From an uncultured Alphaproteobacteria bacterium (lineage in GTDB: Bacteria > Pseudomonadota > Alphaproteobacteria > RF32 > CAG-239): a DNA stretch of 63,122 nt. Of the stretch, positions 52,471-61,980 are shown in pieces; the first letter of the stretch is position 1; the number at the start of each line of letters is the position of its first letter. The DNA is taken from positions 1 to 63,122 of the forward strand of contig CASZWJ010000010.1 in NCBI GenBank assembly GCA_949493535.1. The letters are read 5' to 3'. The translations under genes were made by a program, and so were the position numbers. The notes beneath the pieces were generated by a model. That model was not told the origin of the DNA. It made no database searches and saw nothing but the letters and a program-made list of their open reading frames with translations.

Positions 52471-55119
52471 ATGATGTTAGAAAAAAACTATACGCCTAAA
52501 GATTTTGAAGAAAAAATTTATGCCGATTGGGAAGAAAGCGGCGATTTCAAACCGGATATGCGCAGCGATAAAGACGCGTTCGCCGTTGTCATTCCGCCGC
52601 CGAATGTTACCGGCGTTTTGCATATGGGGCATGCTTTGGACGATACGTTGCAAGACATTTTAATTCGTTATAACCGCATGCTTGGCAAAAAGGTTTTATG
52701 GCAGCCCGGTATGGATCATGCCGGTATTGCAACCCAAATGGTCGTTGAACGCAACTTGGCCAAAGAGGGGATTACCCGCCATGATTTGGGGCGTGAAAAA
52801 TTCATTGAAACCGTTTGGAAATGGAAAGAGCAGTCCGGCGGAACAATTTGCAAACAGCTTCGCCGTCTGGGGGCATCCTGCGATTGGTCCCGTTCGCGTT
52901 TCACTATGGACGAAGGCTTAAGCCGCGCCGTTCGCAAAATCTTTGTAAATTTGTATAAAGACGGCTTGATTTATAAAGCCAAAAAGCTGGTTAACTGGGA
53001 TTCCAAGTTTATGACGGCCGTTTCTGATTTGGAGGTTATTCAAAAAGAAACAGTCGGCAAAATGTATTATTACAAATATCCGATTGAAGGCGAAGAAGGG
53101 CAGTTTATCCATATTGCGACCACGCGCCCTGAAACAATGTTTGGCGATACGGCCGTTGCTGTTTCCAAAGACAATGAAAAACTCAAACATTTAATCGGCA
53201 AAAACTGCATTATTCCGATTATCAATCGGGCTATTCCGATTATTGCCGATGACCATGCCGATCCGGAAAAAGGCACCGGTGCCGTTAAAATTACGCCGGC
53301 GCATGATTTTAATGACTTTGAGGTCGGCAAGCGCCATAATCTGCCGATGATTAATGTTTTGAATCCTGATGCCACGTTAAATGAAAACACGCCTTATTCG
53401 GGTATGACTACTATGGAAGCTCGTGCTAAAACCATTGAAACCCTGACGGAAATGGGCTTAATGGATAAGATTGAAGAGCATCCGATGGTTATTCCTTACG
53501 GCGACCGTTCAAATGTTGTGATTGAACCCTTAATGACAGACCAATGGTTTGTTGATGCGCCGGCTTTGGCTAAAGAAGCGATCCGCGTTGTTGAAAACGG
53601 CGATATGGAGTTTGTTCCGAAGTCTTATGAAAAGACCTATTTTGAATGGATGAGAAATATCCAGCCGTGGTGCATTTCCCGCCAGTTATGGTGGGGACAT
53701 CAAATGCCGATTTGGTACGGTCCTGACGAGCACATTTTCTGCGAAGAAAATGAAGAAGAAGCTTTTGCCGCCGCAGAAAAGCACTATGGCAAAAAGGTTG
53801 AACTCCGCCGCGAAACAGATGTGTTGGATACGTGGTTTTCTTCCGGCTTATGGGCGTTCTCAACATTAGGCTGGCCGGATAAGAGTGAGTTTCTAGATAC
53901 GTTTTATCCGACTTCGGTTCTCGTTACCGGCTTTGACATCATCTTCTTCTGGGTTGCCCGCATGATGATGATGAGTATGTATATGATGAAAAAAGTGCCG
54001 TTCCAAAAAGCCTATATCCATGGTTTGGTCAGAGATGAGCAGGGGCGCAAAATGTCAAAATCCAAGGGCAATACGGTTGACCCGATGGAAACGATTGAAA
54101 AATACGGCGCCGATGCGTTGCGTTTCTTCATGGCCGCAATGGAAACCCAAGGCCGTGATATTAACATGAGTGAATCCCGCATTGCCGGCTATCGTAATTT
54201 TGCTACAAAATTGTGGAATGCCGCCCGTTTCGGCGAAATGAACGAGTGCAAATTGGTTAAAGGCTTTGACGAAAACAGCGTTAAGCTGGCCGTCAATAAA
54301 TGGATTATCGCCAAAGCCAAACAGGCCTCAAAAGAAGTGACCGATAATCTGGATGCTTTCCGCTTTTCCGATGCTGCCAATGCCGTATATCAATTTGTCT
54401 GGGGTTCTTTCTGCGACTGGTATATTGAAATGGTCAAACCTGTTTTCTATGGCGAAAATGAAGCCGAAAAAGCCGAAACCCGCGCTGCTTTTGCTTGGGT
54501 TCTGGACAGGATTCTGGTTATCTTGCATCCGTTTATGCCGTTTATCACCACAGAATTGTGGAACAACACTTGTGATGGCCGTGACTGCAAGTTGATTAAA
54601 GCCGCTTGGCCGTTAAACGAACAGATTAACGAAGCCGCTCTTAACGATATTGACTGGGCGATTGAGTTGATTTCTTCAATCCGCTCGCTGCGTGCGTCAA
54701 TGAATTTGCCGGCCGGAGCCAAACTGAACGTTTATCTGAAAGATGCTTCAAGCCATTCTTGCGAAAACTTAAAGTCTTTCAATAAGATTATTTGTTCTTT
54801 GGCTCGTTTGGAAAATCTGGAATGTTTTGCCAAAGATGCCGAAATCAGCAAAGATATGGTTCAAAGCGTGTTTAAGGAAGCGACAATTTTGCTGCCGCTG
54901 AAAGGCGTTGTTGATTTTGCAGCGGAAAAAGAACGTTTGAACAAAGAGCTTGAAGCTTTGAACAAAAATCTTGAAGGTTATGCGCGCAAGTTAGGCAATC
55001 CGAGCTTTGTCGAGCGTGCGCCGGCCGCTGTCGTTGAAGAAGAAAAGCGCCGTCAGGCAGAAGCTCTGGAGAACAAAGCAAAAGTTGAGGAAGCTTTGGA
55101 GCGTATTGCTAATTTTTAG
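52471..55119 (+). CDS. valS: Valyl-tRNA synthetase
   Basis: 882 aa. Class I synthetase charging tRNA-Val. The HIGH motif is VIPPPNVTGVLHMGHALDD (residues about 35-53), the KMSKS motif is GRKMSKSKGNTVDP, the editing domain lies between (TTRPETMFGDTAVAV), and the C-terminal coiled coil (LNKELEALNKNLEGYARKLG) is typical of ValRS. Normal length. The stop is TAG. A terminator follows at 55191. Confidence 0.97.
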   Translation: MMLEKNYTPKDFEEKIYADWEESGDFKPDMRSDKDAFAVVIPPPNVTGVLHMGHALDDTLQDILIRYNRMLGKKVLWQPGMDHAGIATQMVVERNLAKEGITRHDLGREKFIETVWKWKEQSGGTICKQLRRLGASCDWSRSRFTMDEGLSRAVRKIFVNLYKDGLIYKAKKLVNWDSKFMTAVSDLEVIQKETVGKMYYYKYPIEGEEGQFIHIATTRPETMFGDTAVAVSKDNEKLKHLIGKNCIIPIINRAIPIIADDHADPEKGTGAVKITPAHDFNDFEVGKRHNLPMINVLNPDATLNENTPYSGMTTMEARAKTIETLTEMGLMDKIEEHPMVIPYGDRSNVVIEPLMTDQWFVDAPALAKEAIRVVENGDMEFVPKSYEKTYFEWMRNIQPWCISRQLWWGHQMPIWYGPDEHIFCEENEEEAFAAAEKHYGKKVELRRETDVLDTWFSSGLWAFSTLGWPDKSEFLDTFYPTSVLVTGFDIIFFWVARMMMMSMYMMKKVPFQKAYIHGLVRDEQGRKMSKSKGNTVDPMETIEKYGADALRFFMAAMETQGRDINMSESRIAGYRNFATKLWNAARFGEMNECKLVKGFDENSVKLAVNKWIIAKAKQASKEVTDNLDAFRFSDAANAVYQFVWGSFCDWYIEMVKPVFYGENEAEKAETRAAFAWVLDRILVILHPFMPFITTELWNNTCDGRDCKLIKAAWPLNEQINEAALNDIDWAIELISSIRSLRASMNLPAGAKLNVYLKDASSHSCENLKSFNKIICSLARLENLECFAKDAEISKDMVQSVFKEATILLPLKGVVDFAAEKERLNKELEALNKNLEGYARKLGNPSFVERAPAAVVEEEKRRQAEALENKAKVEEALERIANF

Positions 55120-55190
55120 GAATAAAATCCTTGGATTTTATTTGAAAATTATTTAGAAATAAAAGTATCACTTGGGAGAAGTGTATCTGA

Positions 55191-55221
55191 AATCCGCCGG
55201 ATTGTTCCGGCGGATTTTTTT
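55191..55221 (+). terminator. Terminator of valS
   Basis: Ten-base perfect stem AATCCGCCGG (55191-55200) / CCGGCGGATT (55207-55216) with loop ATTGTT, then T-rich tail. Confidence 0.9.
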
Positions 55222-55248
55222 GTTTTAAACTGAAAAAAGGAAAAAGAA

Positions 55249-55683
55249 ATGGGCGGAATAACAAATTTTGAAAGCAATTTAACGCGTAGAAACCTTTTGG
55301 GAGATACGGCAGATAATATCAGGCAGATTAAAGGCGCTGTATCTGATATGTATAAAGAATACAAATTGATGAAAAGTCATGGATATAAATATCTTGATGA
55401 TTATTATCACTGCAAAGCAAATTATAATGCGACAAAAAGAGGAACGGCAGGAGAGAAAACAGCAGAAATAGCTGGTGACATAAAGGAATCTTTTGATTAT
55501 TATCGTAATATATATTATAGAAAAATGAATAAACAAGATGCTGGAATTGATTATATCAATGATATATCGATAAATCAATTAGGTCGAAACAAAGCAAAAT
55601 ATAATTCTCAATTATCGGCTCAAGATGCTTGTGCAGAATTAAGGGATAACAATAACCGTTCACTTCCTAAAAAATATTGGTAA
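55249..55683 (+). CDS. Hypothetical hydrophilic protein
   Basis: 144 aa, not recognised, no signal peptide; rich in Asn, Lys, Tyr and Asp and more AT-rich than neighbours. Landmarks: GDTADNIRQIKGAVSDMYKE, YYHCKANYNATKRGTAGEK. AAAGGAAAAAG precedes the ATG. The next gene, a short membrane-anchored or lipoprotein-like protein, starts 5 bases after the stop. The pair sits between core genes like an accessory insertion. Confidence 0.65.
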   Translation: MGGITNFESNLTRRNLLGDTADNIRQIKGAVSDMYKEYKLMKSHGYKYLDDYYHCKANYNATKRGTAGEKTAEIAGDIKESFDYYRNIYYRKMNKQDAGIDYINDISINQLGRNKAKYNSQLSAQDACAELRDNNNRSLPKKYW

Positions 55684-55688
55684 TTAAT

Positions 55689-56114
55689 ATGAAAAAATTT
55701 GGACGATATTTAATAAAATTTGTTGTGTTAGGTTTAATGATATGGGGAACATGGCATTTGAATAGTTGTATGGAAATAGACAGCTGTTTAGATTTAGGGG
55801 ACGTGTGGGACTATAATGAGAAAAGATGCCGCAAAGATTGTCTGACGTGGAATAAATTGCACGGCTGTATTTATATGAACGAGGAATATCAACGTCTATT
55901 TATGGCTTGCGCAGAGAAAACAGCGGAGTGCAGTGAAAAGAGGCTGGATGAATTGCATATAGAAGCCTGTAAAAAATATAACGGCGCGTTGAATTTGGAA
56001 TATGGCTATTGTGATTTTGAGTTCACGCCGGATCAATGTTTCAAACTTGAGGGCAAGTGGAAGTATCCTGATGTTTGCGATAAAACCCGCGCCGGCAACT
56101 CCGAAGTTCGATGA
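55689..56114 (+). CDS. Cys-rich lipoprotein or membrane-anchored small protein
   Basis: 141 aa from the ATG at 55689. The N-terminus is basic then hydrophobic (FVVLGLMIWGTWHLNSC) with a lipobox-like L-N-S-C, so it may be a lipoprotein with Cys at residue 26. The mature part has 11 Cys (DSCLDLGDVW, RCRKDC, HGCIY, MACAEKTAECS, YCDFEF, DQCFKLEG, DVCDKT), suggesting several disulfides in the periplasm. Family not recognised. Cotranscribed with the upstream gene; it ends 4 bases before the convergent gene. Confidence 0.65.
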   Translation: MKKFGRYLIKFVVLGLMIWGTWHLNSCMEIDSCLDLGDVWDYNEKRCRKDCLTWNKLHGCIYMNEEYQRLFMACAEKTAECSEKRLDELHIEACKKYNGALNLEYGYCDFEFTPDQCFKLEGKWKYPDVCDKTRAGNSEVR

Positions 56115-56118
56115 AAGG

Positions 56119-57009
56119 TTATCTTCTGCTGTTTTCTGAAATGAGTTTTTTGGCGTTGAGCAGATTTTGCATACTTTGCCGCGGTAAGGAAAAATCAGGG
56201 GCAATCGCTTCAGACAAATCCATATCCTGCCCGTTAATATTAAACGTGAAAAATTTGCCTAATATCTGCCGGTATAATTTTTCTGATTGAGATGTATCGC
56301 GCTCAAGGTTTTCTTCTTCATAAGCGCTGTATTGATGTTCAAAATCGCCAAACCGCCCATAATAACTTTCTCTTTGCGGATTATTCATCCATTCGGAAAA
56401 CGTTTTTTGGATATAGCCAATTCCTTGTTCTTTGGTTTGCACATGTTGTTCAATATTTTCTTTAGCTGTTGCCGAAATCTCATCCAGAAAACGCGTGCGG
56501 ATATAATACTCGTGATTTAAAGACAAATTGTCGTGATGTGCTTCCTTAAAGTATAAGTCATTTTCAATATGTTTCAGCTCATGTCTGGCAGATTCCGCCA
56601 TATTGCTCGTGATTAATTTTTCAAAATGCGCCGTAATTTTTTTGACTTTGCATTGTTCTTGTTCCGTTAATTTTCCTAATCCTTTGTCAAGACAAAGCAT
56701 AAATCCGTGGAATAAAATTTCAGAGCAGTTTTTGCCGGGTTTGTAAGCGGCCAGACAAGTCGGGCATTCAACTTTTTGCGTTGAAATATCTGTTAAAATA
56801 ATTGAGCCGCTTTTTTGATCTCGCCGGATTGTATAAATATTCGGACGGTAGATGAGCTTCAGGTTTCCTTGTTTAAGTTTTTCTGCAATTTCTTCATCAG
56901 CTAACTTAAATTCGCCGCTTTTCATTAAAATATCAACATTGTTAGGCATAAAAAGCGCAAAATCAGTGTCTTTGCCCACGCCGTTTTTTAATTTATTCAT
57001 CAAAACCAT
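56119..57009 (-). CDS. Putative HExxH protein, possible metallopeptidase
   Basis: 296 aa, no signal peptide. The stretch ARHELKHIENDLYF contains HELKH, an HExxH zinc-binding motif typical of metallopeptidases (gluzincin-like if a Glu follows downstream). A Cys-x-x-Cys pair occurs earlier (ECPTCLAAY) and further Cys at NCSEILF and FMLCLDKG. The C-terminal third is helical. No known family is recognised, so peptidase activity is inference from the motif. AAAGGA lies 8 bases before the ATG. Confidence 0.6.
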   Translation of the reverse strand: MVLMNKLKNGVGKDTDFALFMPNNVDILMKSGEFKLADEEIAEKLKQGNLKLIYRPNIYTIRRDQKSGSIILTDISTQKVECPTCLAAYKPGKNCSEILFHGFMLCLDKGLGKLTEQEQCKVKKITAHFEKLITSNMAESARHELKHIENDLYFKEAHHDNLSLNHEYYIRTRFLDEISATAKENIEQHVQTKEQGIGYIQKTFSEWMNNPQRESYYGRFGDFEHQYSAYEEENLERDTSQSEKLYRQILGKFFTFNINGQDMDLSEAIAPDFSLPRQSMQNLLNAKKLISENSRR

Positions 57010-57066
57010 AAAAACAATCCTTTATTTAATCTCTGTATTATACCTTAATTTGACAAAAGTTTAAAA

Positions 57067-57105
57067 CAAAAAGAGTTCCGAACGATAATTTGTTCGAAAC
57101 TCTTT
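57067..57105 (-). terminator. Terminator of the membrane-protein pair
   Basis: Imperfect stem AAAGAGTTCCGAAC / GTTCGAAACTCTTT (one bulge) with loop GATAATTT; on the minus strand followed by TTTGTTTT. It lies just after the stop of the minus-strand gene ending at 57128. Confidence 0.7.
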
Positions 57106-57127
57106 AAGTATTAAGTCTTTGCCGGAC

Positions 57128-57889
57128 TTATGATGTTTGAAAATTCCTGGTTTGAGAAGTATGATAACTATTGACCCAGAATTTGACGATAATTCTGATA
57201 AAATCCGCATAAATATGAATAAGCCAGAAACCGGCAAGCAGATTAATCATTGTATGACAATACATCTTGTCAAAATTCCATTGGTCGGGAATATCCTCAA
57301 GCTTAAACCACAAATCCTGCACATCAAGAAAGACCCAAATGCAGCCGATAACAGACATAGCATAAAATAGGGCAACGTTTAAGCCGTCATAGTCCAGCAT
57401 AAAACAGATAAGCGGTATAATCACCAAAACGAGAGCGAGCATAATAAATATTTTTTTGTATTTGCTGAAATCTTTTTTGATAAAAACAGCCGTCCAAACT
57501 GCCAAAGTAAACAACACAAACGCAATCGCCAGAAACAAACCTGTTTCTTTCCAGCCTTGGCTGTAAAAACAAATTGTTGTCCGGAAGCCCATCGCAATTG
57601 CCAACAGAACCGCAATATTCATTTTGCCGTTGTTGCCTAACAGCGGGCTAAGCCTGAAATAAGCATAGCACAGAAACATAGGCAATATAAGCAAAAACAG
57701 TGCAAATAAGCCGCATAACGGTTTTTCCGGCGTGCTTTCGGGAGCAAAGAACCATTTGCTGAACTGCGGAATATATGCAAAGAGCAGAGCCATTGCAATT
57801 CCGAAGATTGCTAATTTCAGAACGGTAAAATAAAGTCTGAAAATGATTCCGCGTTTTTCTTGTTTGGTGATGACAAATTTATTCTCCAT
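57128..57889 (-). CDS. Seven-segment membrane protein, possibly BI-1/YccA-like
   Basis: 253 aa with about seven hydrophobic segments, including ALFLLILPMFLCYAYF, ETGLFLAIAFVLFTLAVWTA and IFIMLALVLVIIPLICF, and a C-terminal part CIWVFLDVQDLWF followed by INLLAGFWLIHIYADFIRII. The last part has a faint likeness to the C-terminal end of Bax-inhibitor-1/YccA proteins, but that is weak. It is 11 bases downstream of another membrane protein gene of similar size on the same strand, and the two may be distant paralogues. Confidence 0.6.
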   Translation of the reverse strand: MENKFVITKQEKRGIIFRLYFTVLKLAIFGIAMALLFAYIPQFSKWFFAPESTPEKPLCGLFALFLLILPMFLCYAYFRLSPLLGNNGKMNIAVLLAIAMGFRTTICFYSQGWKETGLFLAIAFVLFTLAVWTAVFIKKDFSKYKKIFIMLALVLVIIPLICFMLDYDGLNVALFYAMSVIGCIWVFLDVQDLWFKLEDIPDQWNFDKMYCHTMINLLAGFWLIHIYADFIRIIVKFWVNSYHTSQTRNFQTS

Positions 57890-57900
57890 ATTTTCAGGTT

Positions 57901-58611
57901 TTAATAAGTTAGTCTTTTGAACTCACGATACAAAAAGAACTTAGAGGCCAAACGGGTCGCATCTGTGGCGGCAATTCCGCCCATCAGATTTATAAAAAAC
58001 ATCAAAGCCAGAACAAAATCCGTGTTTGATGAATCGTTTGAATGAGCCAATCCATACATGATTCTGTTATATCTGGAAAAATCCGCCATATTAAGCAATC
58101 CGGCACACAAGCTCATCGAAATAATGATAGAATATGATGCCAGATTGGAACTGATGAATAAGCAAATTGCTTCACAGACAATTCCGAGACAAGCGATAAT
58201 ACAGCATAATGTATAGATGTTTCTCCTGCGAATGATTTGCCCTAAGTAAAAACCGATTATTGCCGTTATTGCAAACAAGATTATTGCCGCCGCTGCCAAG
58301 CATAAAAAGCTTTTTAAGCCCCAATAGAGCAGAAACTCAAAAAGTAAAATGCCATAGACGAAGGCCAGAACAATCAAGTATTTCGGAAAGCTTATTTTGG
58401 AAAGAAAAGTATCTCTCCAAGCCACCATGGCAAATGCGGTAATGCCGGTAAAGAGTTGAAACAAAGGCAGAAAAGACATGCCTGTTTCAGACACTTCAAC
58501 ACATCCATAGAGGATTCCGCAAACACAGGCAGAAATTACGACCATTGTCAGACATTCTGCAAAAACCAGACGTAATGGGCTGATTTGTCTTCTTTTCTTA
58601 ATAATATTCAT
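57901..58611 (-). CDS. Polytopic membrane protein of unknown function
   Basis: 236 aa with six or seven membrane segments (LTMVVISACVCGILYGCV, LPLFQLFTGITAFAMVAW, YLIVLAFVYGILLFEFLLYW, AAAAIILFAITAIIGFYLGQ, TLCCIIACLGIVCEAICLF, IISMSLCAGLLNMADF, FVLALMFFINLMGGIAA). Basic start KKRRQ. No motif identifies it; topology is similar to BI-1/YccA proteins and to its downstream neighbour. No clear ribosome-binding site before the ATG. Confidence 0.6.
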   Translation of the reverse strand: MNIIKKRRQISPLRLVFAECLTMVVISACVCGILYGCVEVSETGMSFLPLFQLFTGITAFAMVAWRDTFLSKISFPKYLIVLAFVYGILLFEFLLYWGLKSFLCLAAAAIILFAITAIIGFYLGQIIRRRNIYTLCCIIACLGIVCEAICLFISSNLASYSIIISMSLCAGLLNMADFSRYNRIMYGLAHSNDSSNTDFVLALMFFINLMGGIAATDATRLASKFFLYREFKRLTY

Positions 58612-58708
58612 AGATTTAAAAATTAATTGTTATTTATTGAATCTTTTAAATACCAAATTTTTAAGCCTAATGCAAGTTTTTTTTGTCTAAAATTTGTGCT
58701 AAATAAAA

Positions 58709-58736
58709 AAAAGGGGCTGATTTCTCAACCCCCTTT
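58709..58736 (-). terminator. Terminator of eno
   Basis: Stem AAAGGGG / CCCCTTT with an inner TGA/TCA pair, and on the minus strand a T-run (58712 downwards). It follows the eno stop by about 17 bases. Confidence 0.75.
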
Positions 58737-58752
58737 GCCAATCTGGCGTAAA

Positions 58753-60039
<1,287 letters not shown>

Positions 60040-60206
60040 CTAATAAATTATAAAATGCACTGCTGGTAATTTCGTTTATTTTATGTCAGATGTCAAGTAA
60101 AAGTCTTGGTTTTAAGACCTTTTTTTATCTGTTGCCAATTTCTGAAAGATGTGATAAAAATCTCTTTGAGAAGATACTTTATTTATAAACTTTTAATTTT
60201 TCTATT

Positions 60207-60599
60207 ATGTTTTACACAAAAAGAACAAAGATAGTATTGAACGCCGCAATGATTATTTTGGTGTGCGTTGCATTCTTTTTATTTATCCTGAATCTGTGTA
60301 TTCTGGATTTTGCATGGGGAAAGTGGATAACCGGAACGGTTTGCCTTCTGGGAATATCCATTGCGTCTGTAGCTGTCTTTTCACAGTTTATCCGTGGTAA
60401 AGGGGCAATTTTGCCGTGCAGCGTTATCGGCGCCTTGTCTGTTCCCTTTTGTCAGCTTTTTTGTGACAGCTTAAATTGGCCGTACTATTTGAATATAGTC
60501 TGTTCCATTGCCCTTGTTTTGCTGGTGTTGGGAACGCTCATAGGGCTGTCATACAGGTATTACCGGCAGGAAGAAAATTGTCCGGACGAAGCTTTGTGA
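60207..60599 (+). CDS. Small four-segment membrane protein
   Basis: 130 aa with four hydrophobic segments (AAMIILVCVAFFLFILNL, WITGTVCLLGISIASVAVF, VIGALSVPFCQLF, IVCSIALVLLVLGTLIGL). Short basic start KRTK and charged tail. No family recognised. Confidence 0.65.
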   Translation: MFYTKRTKIVLNAAMIILVCVAFFLFILNLCILDFAWGKWITGTVCLLGISIASVAVFSQFIRGKGAILPCSVIGALSVPFCQLFCDSLNWPYYLNIVCSIALVLLVLGTLIGLSYRYYRQEENCPDEAL

Positions 60600-60724
60600 T
60601 TTTTATGCTTTGTTTTTTTATACCCCTCGGAAACTTGTATTCCGTGGGGTATTTGTATATTTGTCTTGTCACAATTTTAAATCCGGTCTAAATTAACAGC
60701 ACAACAAACAGAGGAGAAAAGAAT

Positions 60725-61189
60725 ATGTTTTCGGACAAATGGCACAGACGCTTTATGGAAATGGCATTTTTGGTTGCGTCATGGTCAAAAGACCCGTCTA
60801 CCAAAACAGGTGCGATTGTTGTCGGTCCGGATCGGGAAATCCGCGCCACCGGTTATAACGGCTTAGTCCGGGGGGTTGACGATAATAAGCCGGAAAGAAT
60901 GGAACGCCCGACAAAATATGACTTCTTTGAGCATGCCGAGCGCAATGCAATTTATAATGCCTGCCTGACCGGAACGCCGTTGAAAGGCTGCGTCCTTTAT
61001 GCAACGCATGCGCCTTGTACCGATTGTGCGCGCGCAATCATCCAATCGGGAATAAAAATGGTTGTAACCAATGCTGTTGAGCCTCGTCCGGATATTAAAG
61101 ACACAACTTGGCGGGACAAGCTGGCATTCTCAAAAGAAATGTTTGAAGAAGCCGGTATAGAATATCTGGTTTTGCCACCTTTAAAATAA
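60725..61189 (+). CDS. dCMP deaminase family protein
   Basis: 154 aa zinc-dependent deaminase of the cytidine/deoxycytidylate type; dCMP deaminase supplies dUMP for thymidylate synthesis. Zinc ligands are His70 in HAERNAIYNA and Cys98, Cys101 in APCTDCARAI; Glu72 is the proton shuttle. AGGAG precedes the ATG by about 9 bases. The next gene is separated by 105 bases. Confidence 0.93.
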   Translation: MFSDKWHRRFMEMAFLVASWSKDPSTKTGAIVVGPDREIRATGYNGLVRGVDDNKPERMERPTKYDFFEHAERNAIYNACLTGTPLKGCVLYATHAPCTDCARAIIQSGIKMVVTNAVEPRPDIKDTTWRDKLAFSKEMFEEAGIEYLVLPPLK

Positions 61190-61294
61190 AAAATTACGAC
61201 ATATATAAACATTAAAGGAAAATCAAAAGTTTGATTAGCTTTTGGTTATGGCGTATTATACAAACAAAAAGGTGTTAAAATGCAGGAGATTCCC

Positions 61295-61927
61295 ATGAAA
61301 GTTCTAATTGCTGATGACCATGCTTTGTTTCGTGACGGTTTAAGTATGCATCTTGAACAAATAGATCCGGAAGCTGTCGTTTTTCAGGCCGGAAGCTTTT
61401 CTCAGGCTCTCAAGATTATAGATGATGAGAAAAAGCTTGATTTGGTAATTGTCGATTTAGACATGCCCGACATGGCTTGGGAAGAAGGCATTGAAGAACT
61501 GAAGAAAAAATCGAACGGCGCGCGTTTTGTTGTTATTTCGGCAACGGAAGACGGAAAATCTATTCGCAAAACCATGGAAAACGGAATCAGCGGTTATATT
61601 CCCAAACGCTCGGACCCTAAAATTATGACTGGAGCGTTGAAACTGGTGTTAGACGGCGGAACCTATCTGCCTCCCTCGATTTTGGACAGCGGCAGTTCAT
61701 CGGGAAATCTGTCCGGAGAAAACCGCAGCAAAGGCAAAACGTTGACAAACCGGCAATCACAGGTTTTGGAGCTTGTGGCTCAAGGTTTGTCCAATAAACA
61801 AATTGCTTATGAAATGGGTGTCAGCGAGGCAACCGTCAAGTTGCATATTAACGCATTGTTGCGCTCTATCGGAGCAACCAACCGCACCCAGGCCGTTATC
61901 ATTGCCCAAAAAATGGGTTTGATTTAA
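61295..61927 (+). CDS. LuxR/NarL-family response regulator
   Basis: 210 aa from the ATG at 61295, chosen because AGGAG lies 7 bases upstream; an earlier ATG at 61280 would overlap that site. Receiver domain with Asp7, Asp8 and phosphoacceptor Asp54 (IVDLDMPD), then a flexible linker (SGSSSGNLSGENRSK) and a C-terminal LuxR helix-turn-helix (LVAQGLSNKQIAYEMGVS, EATVKLHINALLRSIGATNR). No cognate kinase is adjacent. Confidence 0.93.
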   Translation: MKVLIADDHALFRDGLSMHLEQIDPEAVVFQAGSFSQALKIIDDEKKLDLVIVDLDMPDMAWEEGIEELKKKSNGARFVVISATEDGKSIRKTMENGISGYIPKRSDPKIMTGALKLVLDGGTYLPPSILDSGSSSGNLSGENRSKGKTLTNRQSQVLELVAQGLSNKQIAYEMGVSEATVKLHINALLRSIGATNRTQAVIIAQKMGLI

Positions 61928-61933
61928 CAAAAG

Positions 61934-61967
61934 AAAATAAGCCCTTCTTAAAGAAAGGCTTATTTTA
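61934..61967. terminator. Bidirectional terminator
   Basis: Long stem AAAATAAGCC-TTC / GAA-GGCTTATTTT with loop TTAAA and one mismatch, between the response regulator and the convergent surface-protein gene. Confidence 0.8.
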
Positions 61968-61980
61968 TGATGTGAAAATT

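Noticed and set aside
57128..58611. Firm assignment of the two membrane proteins as Bax-inhibitor-1/YccA
   Set aside because: Only size and topology agree; the conserved C-terminal Asp/Asn pattern is not clear, so they are left as unknown.
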